Below, in pieces: positions 23,596-33,046 of a stretch of 64,000 bases of DNA (positions are counted from its first letter, which is position 1; the number at the start of each line of letters is the position of its first letter). Made by a program: the position numbers and the translations under genes. Origin of the DNA: Leifsonia aquatica H1aii (GTDB taxonomy: Bacteria; Actinomycetota; Actinomycetes; Actinomycetales; Microbacteriaceae); contig NZ_AYMR01000014.1 in assembly GCF_000633535.1 (NCBI RefSeq), positions 28,605 through 92,604 of the forward strand, given 5' to 3'. The notes under the pieces were generated by a model, which saw nothing but the letters and a program-made list of their open reading frames with translations, had not been told where the DNA came from and ran no database searches.

Positions 23596-25449
23596 CTACC
23601 CGATCAGCGACGGCCGCAGGTCGCGCAGGGTGCGGAAGTGCGTCATCCGCGTCACCCCGATCGCCGCCAGCAGCAGGGCGATCAGCAGCCAGAGCCCGAG
23701 GACTCCCGCGTCCGCCCAGGCGGTCGCCGGGTTGCCGCCGTACATGAGCTGGCGGATCCCGTCGACCGCGTACGACATCGGGAGCACATGGTGCAGCGCC
23801 GCCAACGGCCCGGGCAGCGTCTGCCAGGGGAACGTGCCTCCCGCGGTCACCAGCTGCAGCACCATCAGCACCAGGCCGAGGAACTGTCCGACGCTGCCCA
23901 GCCAGACGTTGAGCGTCAGGATGATGGCCGCGAAGGTCAGAGACGCCAGCGCCATCAATCCGTACATCCCGACCGGGTTGTCGATGCGGAACCCGAGTGC
24001 TCCCGCGACGATCGCGAACAGGCCGACCATCTGGATCGCGCCGAGCAAGCCCGGCGTGAGCCAGCCCGCGAGCGTGATCTTCACGGGCGAGTGCAGCGCG
24101 GTGATCGCGCGGCGCGAGACCGGCTTCACGATCAGGAACAGCGCGTAGATGCCGATCCACCCGGCCAGGGCGACGAAGAACGGCGCGAGGCCGGCGCCGT
24201 AGGTCCCGGCGGAGGTGATGCTGTCGTTCTTGAGGTTCACCGGATCCGAGATCGTGGACGCCTGCTTCTTCTGCAGCTCGGGGGAGTTGTCGGGGATCTG
24301 CTTCACACCGTCCTGGAGGCCGTTGCTCAGTGTGGTGGTGCCGTCGTGCAGCGTGGTGAGTCCGTCGCGCAGCTGTGCGGCGCCGCTCGCCGCGGATCCC
24401 GCACCGGTGGCGAGCTGGGACGCACCGGCCTGGGCCTGCGCCGAGCCGCTTGCGACCTGGGAGGCGCCGCTCGCGACCTGGTCGGCGCCGGCGGCGAGCT
24501 GGTTGACCTGGCCGACGGCGGACTGGATCTGGCTGTTGCCCGACTGCACCTTGGTGTCGATGTCCCCGAGAGCCGCCTGCACCTGCGCGATGATCGCCGG
24601 ATCGACCTTGTCGGCCTCCAGTTGCGCCAGCAGCTTCTGACCGACGGCGGGGGCGTCGGCGGCGAGCTGGGCTGCGACCTGCCCGGCCTGGGTCGCCTTC
24701 GCGGCGAGCTGATCGTTGCCGGAGGCGACCTTCGCCGCCCCGTCGCTGACCTGCTGGGCGCCGGAGGCGAGCTGGCCGAGCGATCCGGCCAGCGTCTGCG
24801 ATCCGGTCGAGAGCTGGGCCGTGCCGTCCGCGAGCGCGGAGGCTCCGGACTGCGCGGTCGCGCTGCCGTCGACGAGCTGGCTCGCGCCGTCCGCCGCCTT
24901 CACCAGGCTGGAGCGGATGTCCGCCAGCCCGAGGAGGAACTGCTCCGCCGCCTGCTGGTTCACCTGCTTGACGATGGAGGTGCGGATCTTCTCGGCCGCC
25001 TGGGTGCCGATCGTCGACGCCAGGTAGCTGTTGGTGTCGTTGGTCGTGAGCGTCACCACCGCGCGATGCGGGCTCGATCCGGACGCCGAGGCGAGCGCGG
25101 ACGAGAAGTCCGACGGGAACGTGATGCTGAAGTCGTATTTGGAGTCGTCGACGCCGCTGGCGGCGGACCCGGACTCCACGATGTGCCAGTCGAACGAGCC
25201 GTCGTCGACGAGCTGATCGGCCACCTGGTGACCGTAGTTGATGTCCTTGCCGTCGACCGTCGTGCCGGTGTCGTCCACGACGATCGCGGCCGGGATCTTG
25301 TTCAGATTGGCGTACGGGTTCTGGTTGGCCCACAGGTACAGGCCGCCGTAGAGCACCGGCACGGCCATGAGCGCGATGAGCGCCACGATGGCCATCGGGT
25401 TGGCGGTCAGGCGGCGGAACTCCGCCGCGATCATCTGGGGGATCTTCAT
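23596..25449 (-). CDS. YhgE/Pip-family membrane protein (ABC-2-like, coiled-coil ectodomain)
   Basis: 617 residues. One N-terminal membrane helix (ANPMAIVALIALMAVPVLYG, about 15-37) is followed by a large extracytoplasmic region. Its middle carries many ASG/SQL/A-type heptad-like repeats, forming a coiled coil. Five or six C-terminal membrane segments end near RTLRDLRPSLIG. This is the YhgE/Pip architecture, related to phage-infection protein and EsaA of type VII secretion. ATG at 25449 with GGAGAAC upstream, overlapping the stop of the ABC-like gene by 4 nt. Third gene of a TetR/ABC-like/YhgE operon. The export substrate is unknown. Confidence 0.85.
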   Translation of the reverse strand: MKIPQMIAAEFRRLTANPMAIVALIALMAVPVLYGGLYLWANQNPYANLNKIPAAIVVDDTGTTVDGKDINYGHQVADQLVDDGSFDWHIVESGSAASGVDDSKYDFSITFPSDFSSALASASGSSPHRAVVTLTTNDTNSYLASTIGTQAAEKIRTSIVKQVNQQAAEQFLLGLADIRSSLVKAADGASQLVDGSATAQSGASALADGTAQLSTGSQTLAGSLGQLASGAQQVSDGAAKVASGNDQLAAKATQAGQVAAQLAADAPAVGQKLLAQLEADKVDPAIIAQVQAALGDIDTKVQSGNSQIQSAVGQVNQLAAGADQVASGASQVASGSAQAQAGASQLATGAGSAASGAAQLRDGLTTLHDGTTTLSNGLQDGVKQIPDNSPELQKKQASTISDPVNLKNDSITSAGTYGAGLAPFFVALAGWIGIYALFLIVKPVSRRAITALHSPVKITLAGWLTPGLLGAIQMVGLFAIVAGALGFRIDNPVGMYGLMALASLTFAAIILTLNVWLGSVGQFLGLVLMVLQLVTAGGTFPWQTLPGPLAALHHVLPMSYAVDGIRQLMYGGNPATAWADAGVLGLWLLIALLLAAIGVTRMTHFRTLRDLRPSLIG

Positions 25450-26144
25450 GCGTTCTCCACGATCAGGTCGGGAAGGTCGTCGGTGTCGTCGCGGCCCGGG
25501 TCTTCGTCGAAGGTCGCGGGTGCGGTGGCGGTCTCGTCGAGTCGCGAGACGAGGGAGGCGGCGGCGATGGCCGCGGCGGAGGCGTCGCCCGCGACGACGA
25601 GAACGGCGATGCCGCGCCCGGCGAGCTCGCGGGCGAACACCCACCATTCGTTGGGGTCGCCGCCGTGCCGGTCGGGCGAGACGATCACGAGGCCGTCGAC
25701 GCCCTCCCGCATCAGCGCGAGTTCGGCGAGCAGCCGGATGCGCACGGTCGGCGGGACGGTGCCGATGCCCCAGCGCGCGTACTCGGACGCGCCCAGTTCA
25801 TTCAGCCGCTTGTTGACGGCGATCGGGTGGGAGGGGCGGCCGGCGAACATGAGCTCTTCGGCGACGATCCCGGCCACGGTCACGTCGGCTGCGGGCTCGC
25901 AGACGTCGGGGGCGTCGATCAGGGCGATCCGGCGGCGCATCGCGCGGTAGTCGGTGGCGCCGTCGATCGTGACGACCCCGGCGTCCGGGCGCATCCGGCC
26001 GGAGGCGATCAGTCCGAGCACGGTCGGGCGCTGCTCCGTCTCGGCGCGGGCGAGCACGGCCTGCCCGGTGGCGTAGGCGACGCTGGTCGGCGGGAGGGCG
26101 GCGTTGCGCGGGCCCTTCGCGACCGAGTCGAGTGCGATCTTCAT
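25446..26144 (-). CDS. degenerate ABC-ATPase-like protein lacking Walker A
   Basis: 232 residues. The pattern SGRMRPDAGVVTIDG, followed by ARG-rich RRRIALID, looks like the stretch between Walker A and the Q-loop of ABC ATPases. A Walker B-like segment (GVDGLVIVSPDRHGG) and a following VLVVAGD strand also fit. No GxxGxGKS/T is present where it should be (about residue 40) and the LSGGQ signature is missing. It is therefore unlikely to hydrolyse ATP as an ordinary ABC protein. It overlaps both neighbours by 4 nt and probably partners the YhgE protein. Similar sequence occurs at the C-terminus of the MMPL protein at 28960. Confidence 0.55.
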   Translation of the reverse strand: MKIALDSVAKGPRNAALPPTSVAYATGQAVLARAETEQRPTVLGLIASGRMRPDAGVVTIDGATDYRAMRRRIALIDAPDVCEPAADVTVAGIVAEELMFAGRPSHPIAVNKRLNELGASEYARWGIGTVPPTVRIRLLAELALMREGVDGLVIVSPDRHGGDPNEWWVFARELAGRGIAVLVVAGDASAAAIAAASLVSRLDETATAPATFDEDPGRDDTDDLPDLIVENA

Positions 26145-26818
26145 CGGTTCTCCTCCGGGATGCGGCCGTTCTGCGGCGCACGATCCTCTTCCGGGACGAA
26201 TGCGAGTTCGGGGGTGCTGTCGATCAGCGCGTCGGCCTCCTGCCAGCCGAGTCCGGCGGCGCCGAGCCCGGCGAGCATGACGAGCCGATGGCCGGCCTCG
26301 CGGGAGAGCCCGGCCCGGGTGGCCTCGTCGAGCACGGCGACGGCCGCGTTCTCGACCAGTCGGGTGACGGTCTCGCGGTCGAGGTCGGTGCGCACCTGCC
26401 CGCTGGACATCCCGCGCTCGATCGTGGAGCGCAACCGGGCGCGGGCCGGGTCGAGGGCGGTCGCGACCATCTGGCGGTGCGGGCCGCGCACGGCGAGCGC
26501 TGCGCTGACCCGGATGTGCTCGACCTCGGCCCAGAGCGTCGCGCCGAAGAGGGCGATCTCCACTCGGGCGTCGGGGTGCGACACCGGGTCGAGCAGGGCG
26601 GCCAGGCGGGCGGCTCCGCGGGTGAACACGTCCACCAGCAGGTCGTCGCGGTTGGCGAAGTGGCCGTAGAGCGCGCGGCGGCTGAGGCCGGCGCGCGCGG
26701 CGATGGTCTCGAGGGAGGCGTCGATGTCCTCGTTCAGGGCCGCCGCCGCGGCGACGAGGAGGGCCTCCCGGTTCGCGGCGGCATCGCGTCGCGGGGCACG
26801 GGCGGGGGAGGCGGGCAT
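26141..26818 (-). CDS. TetR family transcriptional regulator
   Basis: 225 residues. Helix-turn-helix at about 35-60 (LETIAARAGLSRRALYGHFANRDDLL), then a helical ligand domain. First gene of the operon with the ABC-like and YhgE proteins, with ATGA overlap to the next gene. A perfect 18-bp palindrome covers its promoter, so autoregulation of the whole operon is likely. TAGGAT ends 6 nt before the ATG (leaderless). The inducing ligand may be a substrate of the neighbouring membrane system. Confidence 0.88.
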   Translation of the reverse strand: MPASPARAPRRDAAANREALLVAAAAALNEDIDASLETIAARAGLSRRALYGHFANRDDLLVDVFTRGAARLAALLDPVSHPDARVEIALFGATLWAEVEHIRVSAALAVRGPHRQMVATALDPARARLRSTIERGMSSGQVRTDLDRETVTRLVENAAVAVLDEATRAGLSREAGHRLVMLAGLGAAGLGWQEADALIDSTPELAFVPEEDRAPQNGRIPEENR

Positions 26819-26824
26819 GCCTCG

Positions 26825-26854
26825 ATCCTACGCTTCTTGCACACTCATGTGCAA
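26825..26854 (-). promoter_or_regulatory. promoter and operator of the tetR/ABC-like/yhgE operon
   Basis: On the minus strand TTGCAC (26854-26849), an 18-bp spacer and TAGGAT (26830-26825) form a promoter whose start would fall on the ATG at 26818. The palindrome TTGCACACTCATGTGCAA (26837-26854) has perfect 7-bp arms around 4 bp and includes the -35 box, a typical TetR operator. Confidence 0.75.
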
Positions 26855-26874
26855 CTTAGCGCGACCCCTCCCCG

Positions 26875-26933
26875 CCGAGGTTCACGTTGTTGCGCTCATT
26901 TCGCCGAAATGAGGGCAACAACGTGAACCTCGG
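26875..26933. repeat. 59-bp near-perfect palindrome (GAGGTTCACGT family)
   Basis: CCGAGGTTCACGTTGTTGC (26875-26893) is the exact reverse complement of 26915-26933, and the inner CTCATTTCG/CGAAATGAG continues the stem almost to the centre. It lies between the end of one YhgE gene (26978) and the promoter of the tetR operon. A diverged copy lies at 46403-46459. It could act as a terminator; repeated occurrence also suggests a REP-like element. Confidence 0.75.
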
Positions 26934-26977
26934 TGAGAGAGGGAACGGGGAGGGAACAGAGAGGGAGCGGGGGATGG

Positions 26978-28963
26978 TCAGGCGGGGCGCGGGTGGGGGG
27001 CGAAGTCGCGCAGACGGACGGTTCGGCGAGCGGCGATCGCCGCGAACAGCAGCGCGAGCGCGACGACGGCAACGAGCAGGAGCAGGCCCGCCCCGCCCCA
27101 AGCCCCGCCCGGATCCCCCGAGGCGATCGCCCGCAGCATGGACAGTGCGGGCGCGGTCGGCATCGCCCCGGCGAGCGAGGCGACGGGAGGCGGCACCGTC
27201 GACGACATCCCGGCCACGAGGGCGAGCAGCCCGACGGCGAGCGCGAGCAGACGTCCCACGCCGCCGAACGCGGCCGCCAGCGCCTGGTTGATCAGGCAGA
27301 ACACGGCCCCGGCGAACGCGGCGGCGAGGCCGAGCTCGAGCCACAGGTCGGGCCGCAGCCCGAGCCAGAACTGGGCGAGACCGGCGGCGAGCAGGCCCTC
27401 ACCTGCGCCGATCAGAGCCGTGACGCCCGCACTGCGCAGGGCGATGCCGAGCGACGGCGCCGTGGTCAGCAGGTCGCGCCCCGGAACCGCTCGCCGCGCG
27501 TACGCCGTCGCCATCGCCCCCACCCAGAGCGCGAGCACGAGGAAGAGCGGGAGCGTCGCGACACCGGGCGGAGGCGCCTCCTGCGTCGCCACGACGGGCT
27601 GCGAGACCACGCCGGTCAGCGTCGCGATATCGGCGTCGGAGTATGTCGGGATGCTCTTCACGGCCGAGGTGAGACCGCTCGCCAGCTGCTGGGAGCCCGC
27701 GTCGACCTGGGCGGCTCCGCTCGCCGTGGAGGCGGCGCCGCTGCTGACCGAGGCCGCACCGCTGCTGGTCTGCGCTGCTCCGCTCGCGAGTTGTGCGGCG
27801 CCGGCGGCGGACTGGTCGATGCCGTCGACGACCCGGGGGAGAGCGGCCGCGAGCTGCTGGTTGCCGGTCGCGACACCGTCCGCGACCGCGTCCAGCGTGC
27901 CGATGCCGTCGTTCGCGGCGGTCGCCTTCGTCAGCGCGTCGGTCACCGCGGCGCAGAGCACGCCCGGGCAGGCCTGCGCTTGCGCCTGTGTGAGGGAGGC
28001 GACGACGGCGGAGGTCTTCGCCGCTGCCGCGTCCGTCGCTCCCGCCACCGCCGCCGCTCCCCGCGCCAGCTGCGCGGACTGGGCGGGGAGCGCGGCGGTC
28101 TGCGCGCTCAGGGTCCCGAGTCCCGCGGCGAGGGACTGCGCCCCGGAGTCCAGGGACTGCGTGCCGGAGGCGAGGCTCGCGGCGCCTGCGGCGAGCTGCT
28201 GCGTCCCCTGGGCGAGCGAGTCCGCCCCCGAGGCGAGGCCCGCCGCTCCCGATGCCGCCGTGCCGATCTGCGCGTTGATGGTGTTGAACCCCTGATACAC
28301 GTTTCCGAGATATTGCACCGTGAGCTGGCGCCCCAGCGCAGCGGTGGCGGTCTGGGTGAGGGCGGCGGTGAGAGCCGGATCCAGGAGGGCGACGGCCGCG
28401 CCCGTCCGGACGGTGATGGCGGCCTGCTTCGCCTGGGCGGCGGGTCCGGAGAAAGAGAGCGCGTTCGCCGAGAACGACGAGGGGATCGTGACCACGGCCG
28501 CGTACCGCCCGCTGGTCAGCCCCGAGGCCGCTTCGGTGTCGTTGGTGAGCACCCAGTCGAAGTTCTGCGGGTCCGCGGCGGGCGGCGCCTCGGCCGGGGA
28601 GGCGGTGGAGGTCGGCGTCGGTGTCGCCGTCGTGGCGGGCGCGGGAGCGGCGGTCGTCGTGGGTTTCGGGGTCGCGGTCGTTCCGGACGCGGTCGATGGC
28701 GACCCGGACGACACCGTCGCGCTCCCTCCCGACATCAGCGCCCCGGCGAACTGCCGTCCCAGCGGAACGGTCGTCCCGTTCACCGTCACAGGCGTGTCGT
28801 CGTTGACGATGGCGGCGGTGACGCGGTCGAGGTCCTGCCCCGGGGCCCAGAGCGCCCACGCGAGCACGCCGGCGACGATCAGCGGGACGAGGGCGAGCCC
28901 GGTGAGGGTGAGAGGGGTCAGCCGCTCCGTGCCGGCCCGGGCGGAGAAGGGCGTGCGTCTCAT
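26978..28963 (-). CDS. second YhgE/Pip-family membrane protein
   Basis: 661 residues. One N-terminal membrane helix (about 17-40) is followed by a Thr/Pro/Ala/Ser-rich insertion (about 80-125). A long extracytoplasmic helical region with LASGA/LAAGA repeats comes next, then about five C-terminal membrane segments ending RDFAPHPRPA. It has the same architecture as the protein at 23596, with only distant sequence similarity. The ATG overlaps the MMPL stop by 4 nt, so the two are coupled. Probably part of an envelope export or remodelling complex. Confidence 0.82.
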   Translation of the reverse strand: MRRTPFSARAGTERLTPLTLTGLALVPLIVAGVLAWALWAPGQDLDRVTAAIVNDDTPVTVNGTTVPLGRQFAGALMSGGSATVSSGSPSTASGTTATPKPTTTAAPAPATTATPTPTSTASPAEAPPAADPQNFDWVLTNDTEAASGLTSGRYAAVVTIPSSFSANALSFSGPAAQAKQAAITVRTGAAVALLDPALTAALTQTATAALGRQLTVQYLGNVYQGFNTINAQIGTAASGAAGLASGADSLAQGTQQLAAGAASLASGTQSLDSGAQSLAAGLGTLSAQTAALPAQSAQLARGAAAVAGATDAAAAKTSAVVASLTQAQAQACPGVLCAAVTDALTKATAANDGIGTLDAVADGVATGNQQLAAALPRVVDGIDQSAAGAAQLASGAAQTSSGAASVSSGAASTASGAAQVDAGSQQLASGLTSAVKSIPTYSDADIATLTGVVSQPVVATQEAPPPGVATLPLFLVLALWVGAMATAYARRAVPGRDLLTTAPSLGIALRSAGVTALIGAGEGLLAAGLAQFWLGLRPDLWLELGLAAAFAGAVFCLINQALAAAFGGVGRLLALAVGLLALVAGMSSTVPPPVASLAGAMPTAPALSMLRAIASGDPGGAWGGAGLLLLVAVVALALLFAAIAARRTVRLRDFAPHPRPA

Positions 28964-31779
28964 GGCTGGGGCTCCGGTTCCTGGATGGGCGGGGCGCTCC
29001 CCGCGGACGGCTCGGGTGGCGGGGCGCCGGGCGGTGTCACGTGCTGCACCGCCCCGAGCGGCGCAAGGGCGTTCAGATCGGCCGCCGGGCCGCCTCCCAG
29101 TACGAGCGTGAGCGGGCGTCCGGCGTCGCGCGCGTCGGTCCACGCGCGGTCGAGTGCGACCGCGAGCTCGGCGTGCGCGGCCTCGCCCGCCGTGCGGTCC
29201 GCCCCGTCGACGACCAGGATGCGCGGGGCGCCCGACAGCGCGATCCGCACGGCCGCGATCGGGTCGGCGCCGTCTCCCACGCGCGCGACCCCGACGCGTG
29301 CCCGCACGGCGCTCCGCCGGACCGGCAGCACCAGACCGGCGACCTTCAGCCGCCCGCCGTTCATCGGCCCGCGCCCGGCGATCCCGTACAGCGCCGCGCC
29401 GAGGGCGACCGGATCCTCCTCGCGCACCAGCAGTACGTCGCCTGCCGGGACCAGCGCATCCACCGTCACGACCGTGCGGCCGTGGGCGCCCAGCTGTGCG
29501 TGCTCGGCGGCGATCGCGATCCGATCGCCCGGCTCGGGCCAGTCGGCCGCCTCGAGCCCGCGCTGCAGGGCGTCCCCCTCGATGTCGAAGTGCGGGAGCA
29601 CCCGGTCGAGCCCGCGCGGCATCCACCAGGCGGCGCGGCCGGCGAGCACGAGCACCGCGGGGATCAGCGTCATGCGCACGATGAACGCGTCGACCACCAC
29701 GCCGACCGCCAGGCCCAGCGCGATCGGCTGGATGCTCGCGTCGCCCTCGGGGATGAACGCCGCGAAGACCGCGAACATGATCGCCGCGGCGGCGGTCACC
29801 ACCCGCGCGGAGCCGACGAACCCGCCGTGCACGGCTGCGGTCGGGGCCGCTCCACGGACATGCTCCTCGCGCATCCGGCTGGCCAGGAACACCTCGTAGT
29901 CCATCGCGAGGCCGAACAGCACCCCCATCAGGATGATCGGCATGAAGCTGATGATCGAGCCCAGGTGGGCGACGTGCAGCGGTCCGGCGAGCCAGCCGCT
30001 CATGAAGACGAGACTGGTCACGCCGAAGGCGGTTCCGATGCTGAGCAGGTAGCCGAGCGCAGCCGTGACGGGCACCACGATCGACCGGAACACCATCGCC
30101 AGCAGCACGAGGGAGAGCCCCACCACGAGCAGGGCGAACGGCAGCAGTGCTCCGCCGAGCCGCTCGGAGATGTCGATGCCCGCTGCCGTGTACCCGGTCA
30201 CGGCGGTGTCGATCCCGTACTCCTTCTCGAAGTGGTCGTGCATCGAGCGGAGGGTGGCGACGAGCTCCTGGGTCTGTTCCGAGTCCGGGGCGCCGGTCGG
30301 GACCACCTGGGCGATCCCGGTGTCCCCGTCCGGGTTCGGGGTCGCCAGGGGCACGGCCGCGACGCCGGGGACGGTGCGCAGTTCCGCCGCCAGGTCGTTC
30401 ATCAACCCGACCGGGTCGGAGCTTCCGATCACCGAGCCGGTGACGATCAGGGGGCCGTTGTAGCCGGGCCCGAAGTGCTCGGCGATCAGGTCGTAGGTGA
30501 TCCGTGCCGGTTCCTGCTCGTCGAGCGAGCCGGCGTCGGGGAGCGAGAGCCGGAGCGAGGCCGCCGGCACCGTCGCCACCCCCAGCAGGACGACGACGGC
30601 GAGCACGGTCACCAGCGGCCAGCGCGTGATGCCGCGCACCCAGCCGAGGGCGACGGGATGCTCGGCGCGAGGGCGGTGCGTGCGTGCGCGCCGGGTCTTC
30701 CGCGCCGGCTTCGCGGCCCGCGCCGTCGGCGCCCCGCCCGCGCGGTACCGCTTCGCCACCACCCGCATCCCCCCGAAACCGAGCAGCGCGGGGGTCAGGG
30801 TCGTCGACAGCAGCACGGCGATCGCCACCCCTCCCGCCGCGGCCACGCCCATGGTCGTCAGGAACGGGATGTTCGCGACGGCGAGCCCGACCAGCGCGAT
30901 GATCACCGTGACCGCGGCGAACACCACGGCGGACCCGGCCGTGGCGACCGCGCGGGCCGCGGACTCCTCCGGGTCCATCCCGTGCTTCACCTGCTCCTGG
31001 TGCCGGGAGATGATGAACAGCGCGTAGTCGATCCCCACCGCCAGCCCGAGCATGAGGGCCAGCAGTGGCGTGGTGGATGCGATCGTCAGCCAGTGGGTGG
31101 CCGCGAAGATCAGCGAGAGCGAGATCAGCGAGCCGAGCAGCGCGGTGATCAGCGGCATCCCCGCTGCGACCACCGAGGCGAAGGTGAACAGCAGCACCAC
31201 GAAGGCGATCAGGATGCCGAGCAGCTCGGTGACGCTGATGCCCGCGGGGGACGACGAGAACACCTGGCCGCCGACGGCGACCTGCGACCCGGCGGGCAGC
31301 TGCTTCTCCAGATCGCGGCCCGCCTGCTGCAGCGCGTCCGCCGTCGACGGCAGCACGGCGGTCGTCGCCACCGCGAGCTGGATCGGCACGAGCGCCGCCG
31401 ACCCGTCCGCGCTCACATTGCCGGTCGACGGTCCGGAGTACGGCGACGAGGCGCTCGTCACCTGCGGGATGCGTCCGATCGCCGTGACCGTCTGCTCCAC
31501 CGCCGACTCGAACGCGGGGTCGTCGACCCGCTCTCCGGGCGGAGCGACCGCGATCAGCTGCGCCGACGCACCGCTGACCTGTGGGAAGGTGCGGGCGAGC
31601 GCATCCAACGCCTCCTGCGACTCGGTGCCCGGGATGGTGAACGTGTTGTCCGTGCCGTGGCTGAGCAGTGCACCGCCCGCCCCGATGAGCACCGCCACCA
31701 GCAGCCACAGGGCGAGGACCCTCCGGCGCCGCCGGAAGGCGATCCGGCCCAGCGCGTACAGGAAGGACGCCACCCGCAC
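28960..31779 (-). CDS. MMPL/RND-type transporter with C-terminal ABC-like extension
   Basis: 939 residues. There are two halves of one plus five membrane helices with large external loops, as in MMPL lipid or drug exporters. Hallmarks are GLAVGIDYALFIISRHQEQ in the first half and VLFGLAMDYEVFLASRMREE in the second. After the last helix there is about 210 residues of soluble sequence (732-939), of which about 756-905 resembles a degenerate ABC ATPase. Landmarks there are GRGPMNGGRLKVAG and the Walker B-like RILVVDGADRT; no Walker A is seen. A Pro/Glu-rich tail ends the protein. GTG start with GAGGAAAG upstream. First gene of the operon with the second YhgE protein. Confidence 0.85.
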   Translation of the reverse strand: MRVASFLYALGRIAFRRRRRVLALWLLVAVLIGAGGALLSHGTDNTFTIPGTESQEALDALARTFPQVSGASAQLIAVAPPGERVDDPAFESAVEQTVTAIGRIPQVTSASSPYSGPSTGNVSADGSAALVPIQLAVATTAVLPSTADALQQAGRDLEKQLPAGSQVAVGGQVFSSSPAGISVTELLGILIAFVVLLFTFASVVAAGMPLITALLGSLISLSLIFAATHWLTIASTTPLLALMLGLAVGIDYALFIISRHQEQVKHGMDPEESAARAVATAGSAVVFAAVTVIIALVGLAVANIPFLTTMGVAAAGGVAIAVLLSTTLTPALLGFGGMRVVAKRYRAGGAPTARAAKPARKTRRARTHRPRAEHPVALGWVRGITRWPLVTVLAVVVLLGVATVPAASLRLSLPDAGSLDEQEPARITYDLIAEHFGPGYNGPLIVTGSVIGSSDPVGLMNDLAAELRTVPGVAAVPLATPNPDGDTGIAQVVPTGAPDSEQTQELVATLRSMHDHFEKEYGIDTAVTGYTAAGIDISERLGGALLPFALLVVGLSLVLLAMVFRSIVVPVTAALGYLLSIGTAFGVTSLVFMSGWLAGPLHVAHLGSIISFMPIILMGVLFGLAMDYEVFLASRMREEHVRGAAPTAAVHGGFVGSARVVTAAAAIMFAVFAAFIPEGDASIQPIALGLAVGVVVDAFIVRMTLIPAVLVLAGRAAWWMPRGLDRVLPHFDIEGDALQRGLEAADWPEPGDRIAIAAEHAQLGAHGRTVVTVDALVPAGDVLLVREEDPVALGAALYGIAGRGPMNGGRLKVAGLVLPVRRSAVRARVGVARVGDGADPIAAVRIALSGAPRILVVDGADRTAGEAAHAELAVALDRAWTDARDAGRPLTLVLGGGPAADLNALAPLGAVQHVTPPGAPPPEPSAGSAPPIQEPEPQP

Positions 31780-31861
31780 AATGTAGAACTTTCCTCAGCT
31801 CTCGGGAAGGCGTCACGTCCCCTTCGCGGCAAGCCGGGGGTTCGGAACGCGGCTGCCGGGC

Positions 31862-32866
31862 CTAGTGATCGCCCTCGAGCGCGAGGTGGCAGATGCGTTC
31901 GCAGAGCTCTGCGTAGTCGATTCCGAGCACGGCGGCCGATTGCGGGAGCAGGCTGGTCGCGGTCATGCCGGGAAGGCTGTTGGCTTCGATGATCCAGAGC
32001 CGACCGTCCTCGTCGAGGCGGAAGTCCGAGCGGCTGTACCCGCTCAACCGCAGGACGGCGTGCGCGTGCGCTGCGGCCGCCCGGACGGCGTCGGCGACCT
32101 GGTCGGGGAGGTCGGCCGGGAACTGCTCGTGGACCGCGTGGGGCTGGTACTTCTCCGCGTAGGTGAAGGCGGCGTCGGGAGGGAGGAGGATCTCTCCGAC
32201 CGCGAGAGGCTCTCCGTCGAGCACGCCGACCGTCAGCTCGCGGCCGCGGATGAAGCGCTCGACCATGGCGGGGCCGTACTGCGACGCGATCTCGATCGCG
32301 GCCGCCAGCTCCTCCGGCGCTCGGACCACCGACAGTCCGACCGTAGAACCCTGAGCCGTGGGTTTGACCACGACCGGGAAGCTCAGCGTCTCGGCGACGA
32401 TCTCCGCCGTCGTCGGCGCCAGGAGCCAGCCGGGGGTGTCGATTCCATTGGCGCGGAGGAGGGTCTTGGCGATGTCCTTGTCCATGGCCAGCCCGCTCCC
32501 CAGCGGACCGGAGCCCGTGTAGGGCAGTCCCGCGAGATCGAGCAGCGCCTGGATGCGTCCGTCTTCCCCCGATCCGCCGTGCAGGGCGAGGAACACCACG
32601 TCGCTGTCTCCGATCGCGGCGGGCAGGCGGAGCGACGCCCCCTTCGCCGGCGCGAGCGCCTCGATCTCCTGCCCCGACGGCGGCTCGACGGCCACGGAGG
32701 AGGTCAGGATGCGTTCTTCGTCCGCCGCGGTGAGGGCTCCGTGCGCGGTGTCGACCGCGAGGACGTCGTGTCCGCGGGAGCGGAGCGCCGTCACCACCTG
32801 CGCCGCGCTCGCGATCGAGACATCCCGTTCTTCGCTGGCTCCGCCGAACAACACTGAAATGCGCAC
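31862..32866 (-). CDS. ddl: D-alanine--D-alanine ligase
   Basis: 334 residues. This ATP-grasp enzyme makes the D-Ala-D-Ala dipeptide for peptidoglycan. [17 protein letters not shown] at the start, [15 protein letters not shown], the Mg/ATP segment [11 protein letters not shown] and [11 protein letters not shown] at the end are the family signatures. It has [12 protein letters not shown] where many Ddl proteins have HGxxGEDG, so it is a normal enzyme. GTG start. TAACAT (32873-32878, minus strand) ends 6 nt before it, implying a leaderless message. Divergent from purA. Confidence 0.92.
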   Translation of the reverse strand: MRISVLFGGASEERDVSIASAAQVVTALRSRGHDVLAVDTAHGALTAADEERILTSSVAVEPPSGQEIEALAPAKGASLRLPAAIGDSDVVFLALHGGSGEDGRIQALLDLAGLPYTGSGPLGSGLAMDKDIAKTLLRANGIDTPGWLLAPTTAEIVAETLSFPVVVKPTAQGSTVGLSVVRAPEELAAAIEIASQYGPAMVERFIRGRELTVGVLDGEPLAVGEILLPPDAAFTYAEKYQPHAVHEQFPADLPDQVADAVRAAAAHAHAVLRLSGYSRSDFRLDEDGRLWIIEANSLPGMTATSLLPQSAAVLGIDYAELCERICHLALEGDH

Positions 32867-33046
32867 GATCAGATGTTACCGCGCCCCGCAGCGGCGGTCG
32901 TGCCGGGGAACGCCGGACTCGGTTCCGCGGCCCCGGGCCGCCGCAGACCCCCTCGACCGCCCCCGCAGACGGGTCGCGATAGGATCGAGTGCAGCGGTCG
33001 TCCGTGTGACGCGCCGGTGCGCCCATCCATCGAGAGGACGTGGACA

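Noticed and set aside
22351..25950. A 1199-codon open frame on the plus strand
   Set aside because: Antisense to DUF3052, the metallophosphoesterase and the YhgE operon; low-complexity Arg-rich translation, no recognisable domain and no ribosome binding site.
26933..29899. Long plus-strand open frame with Gly/Arg repeats opposite the second YhgE gene
   Set aside because: It mirrors the Ala/Gly-rich coiled coil of the real gene; composition only, no family match.
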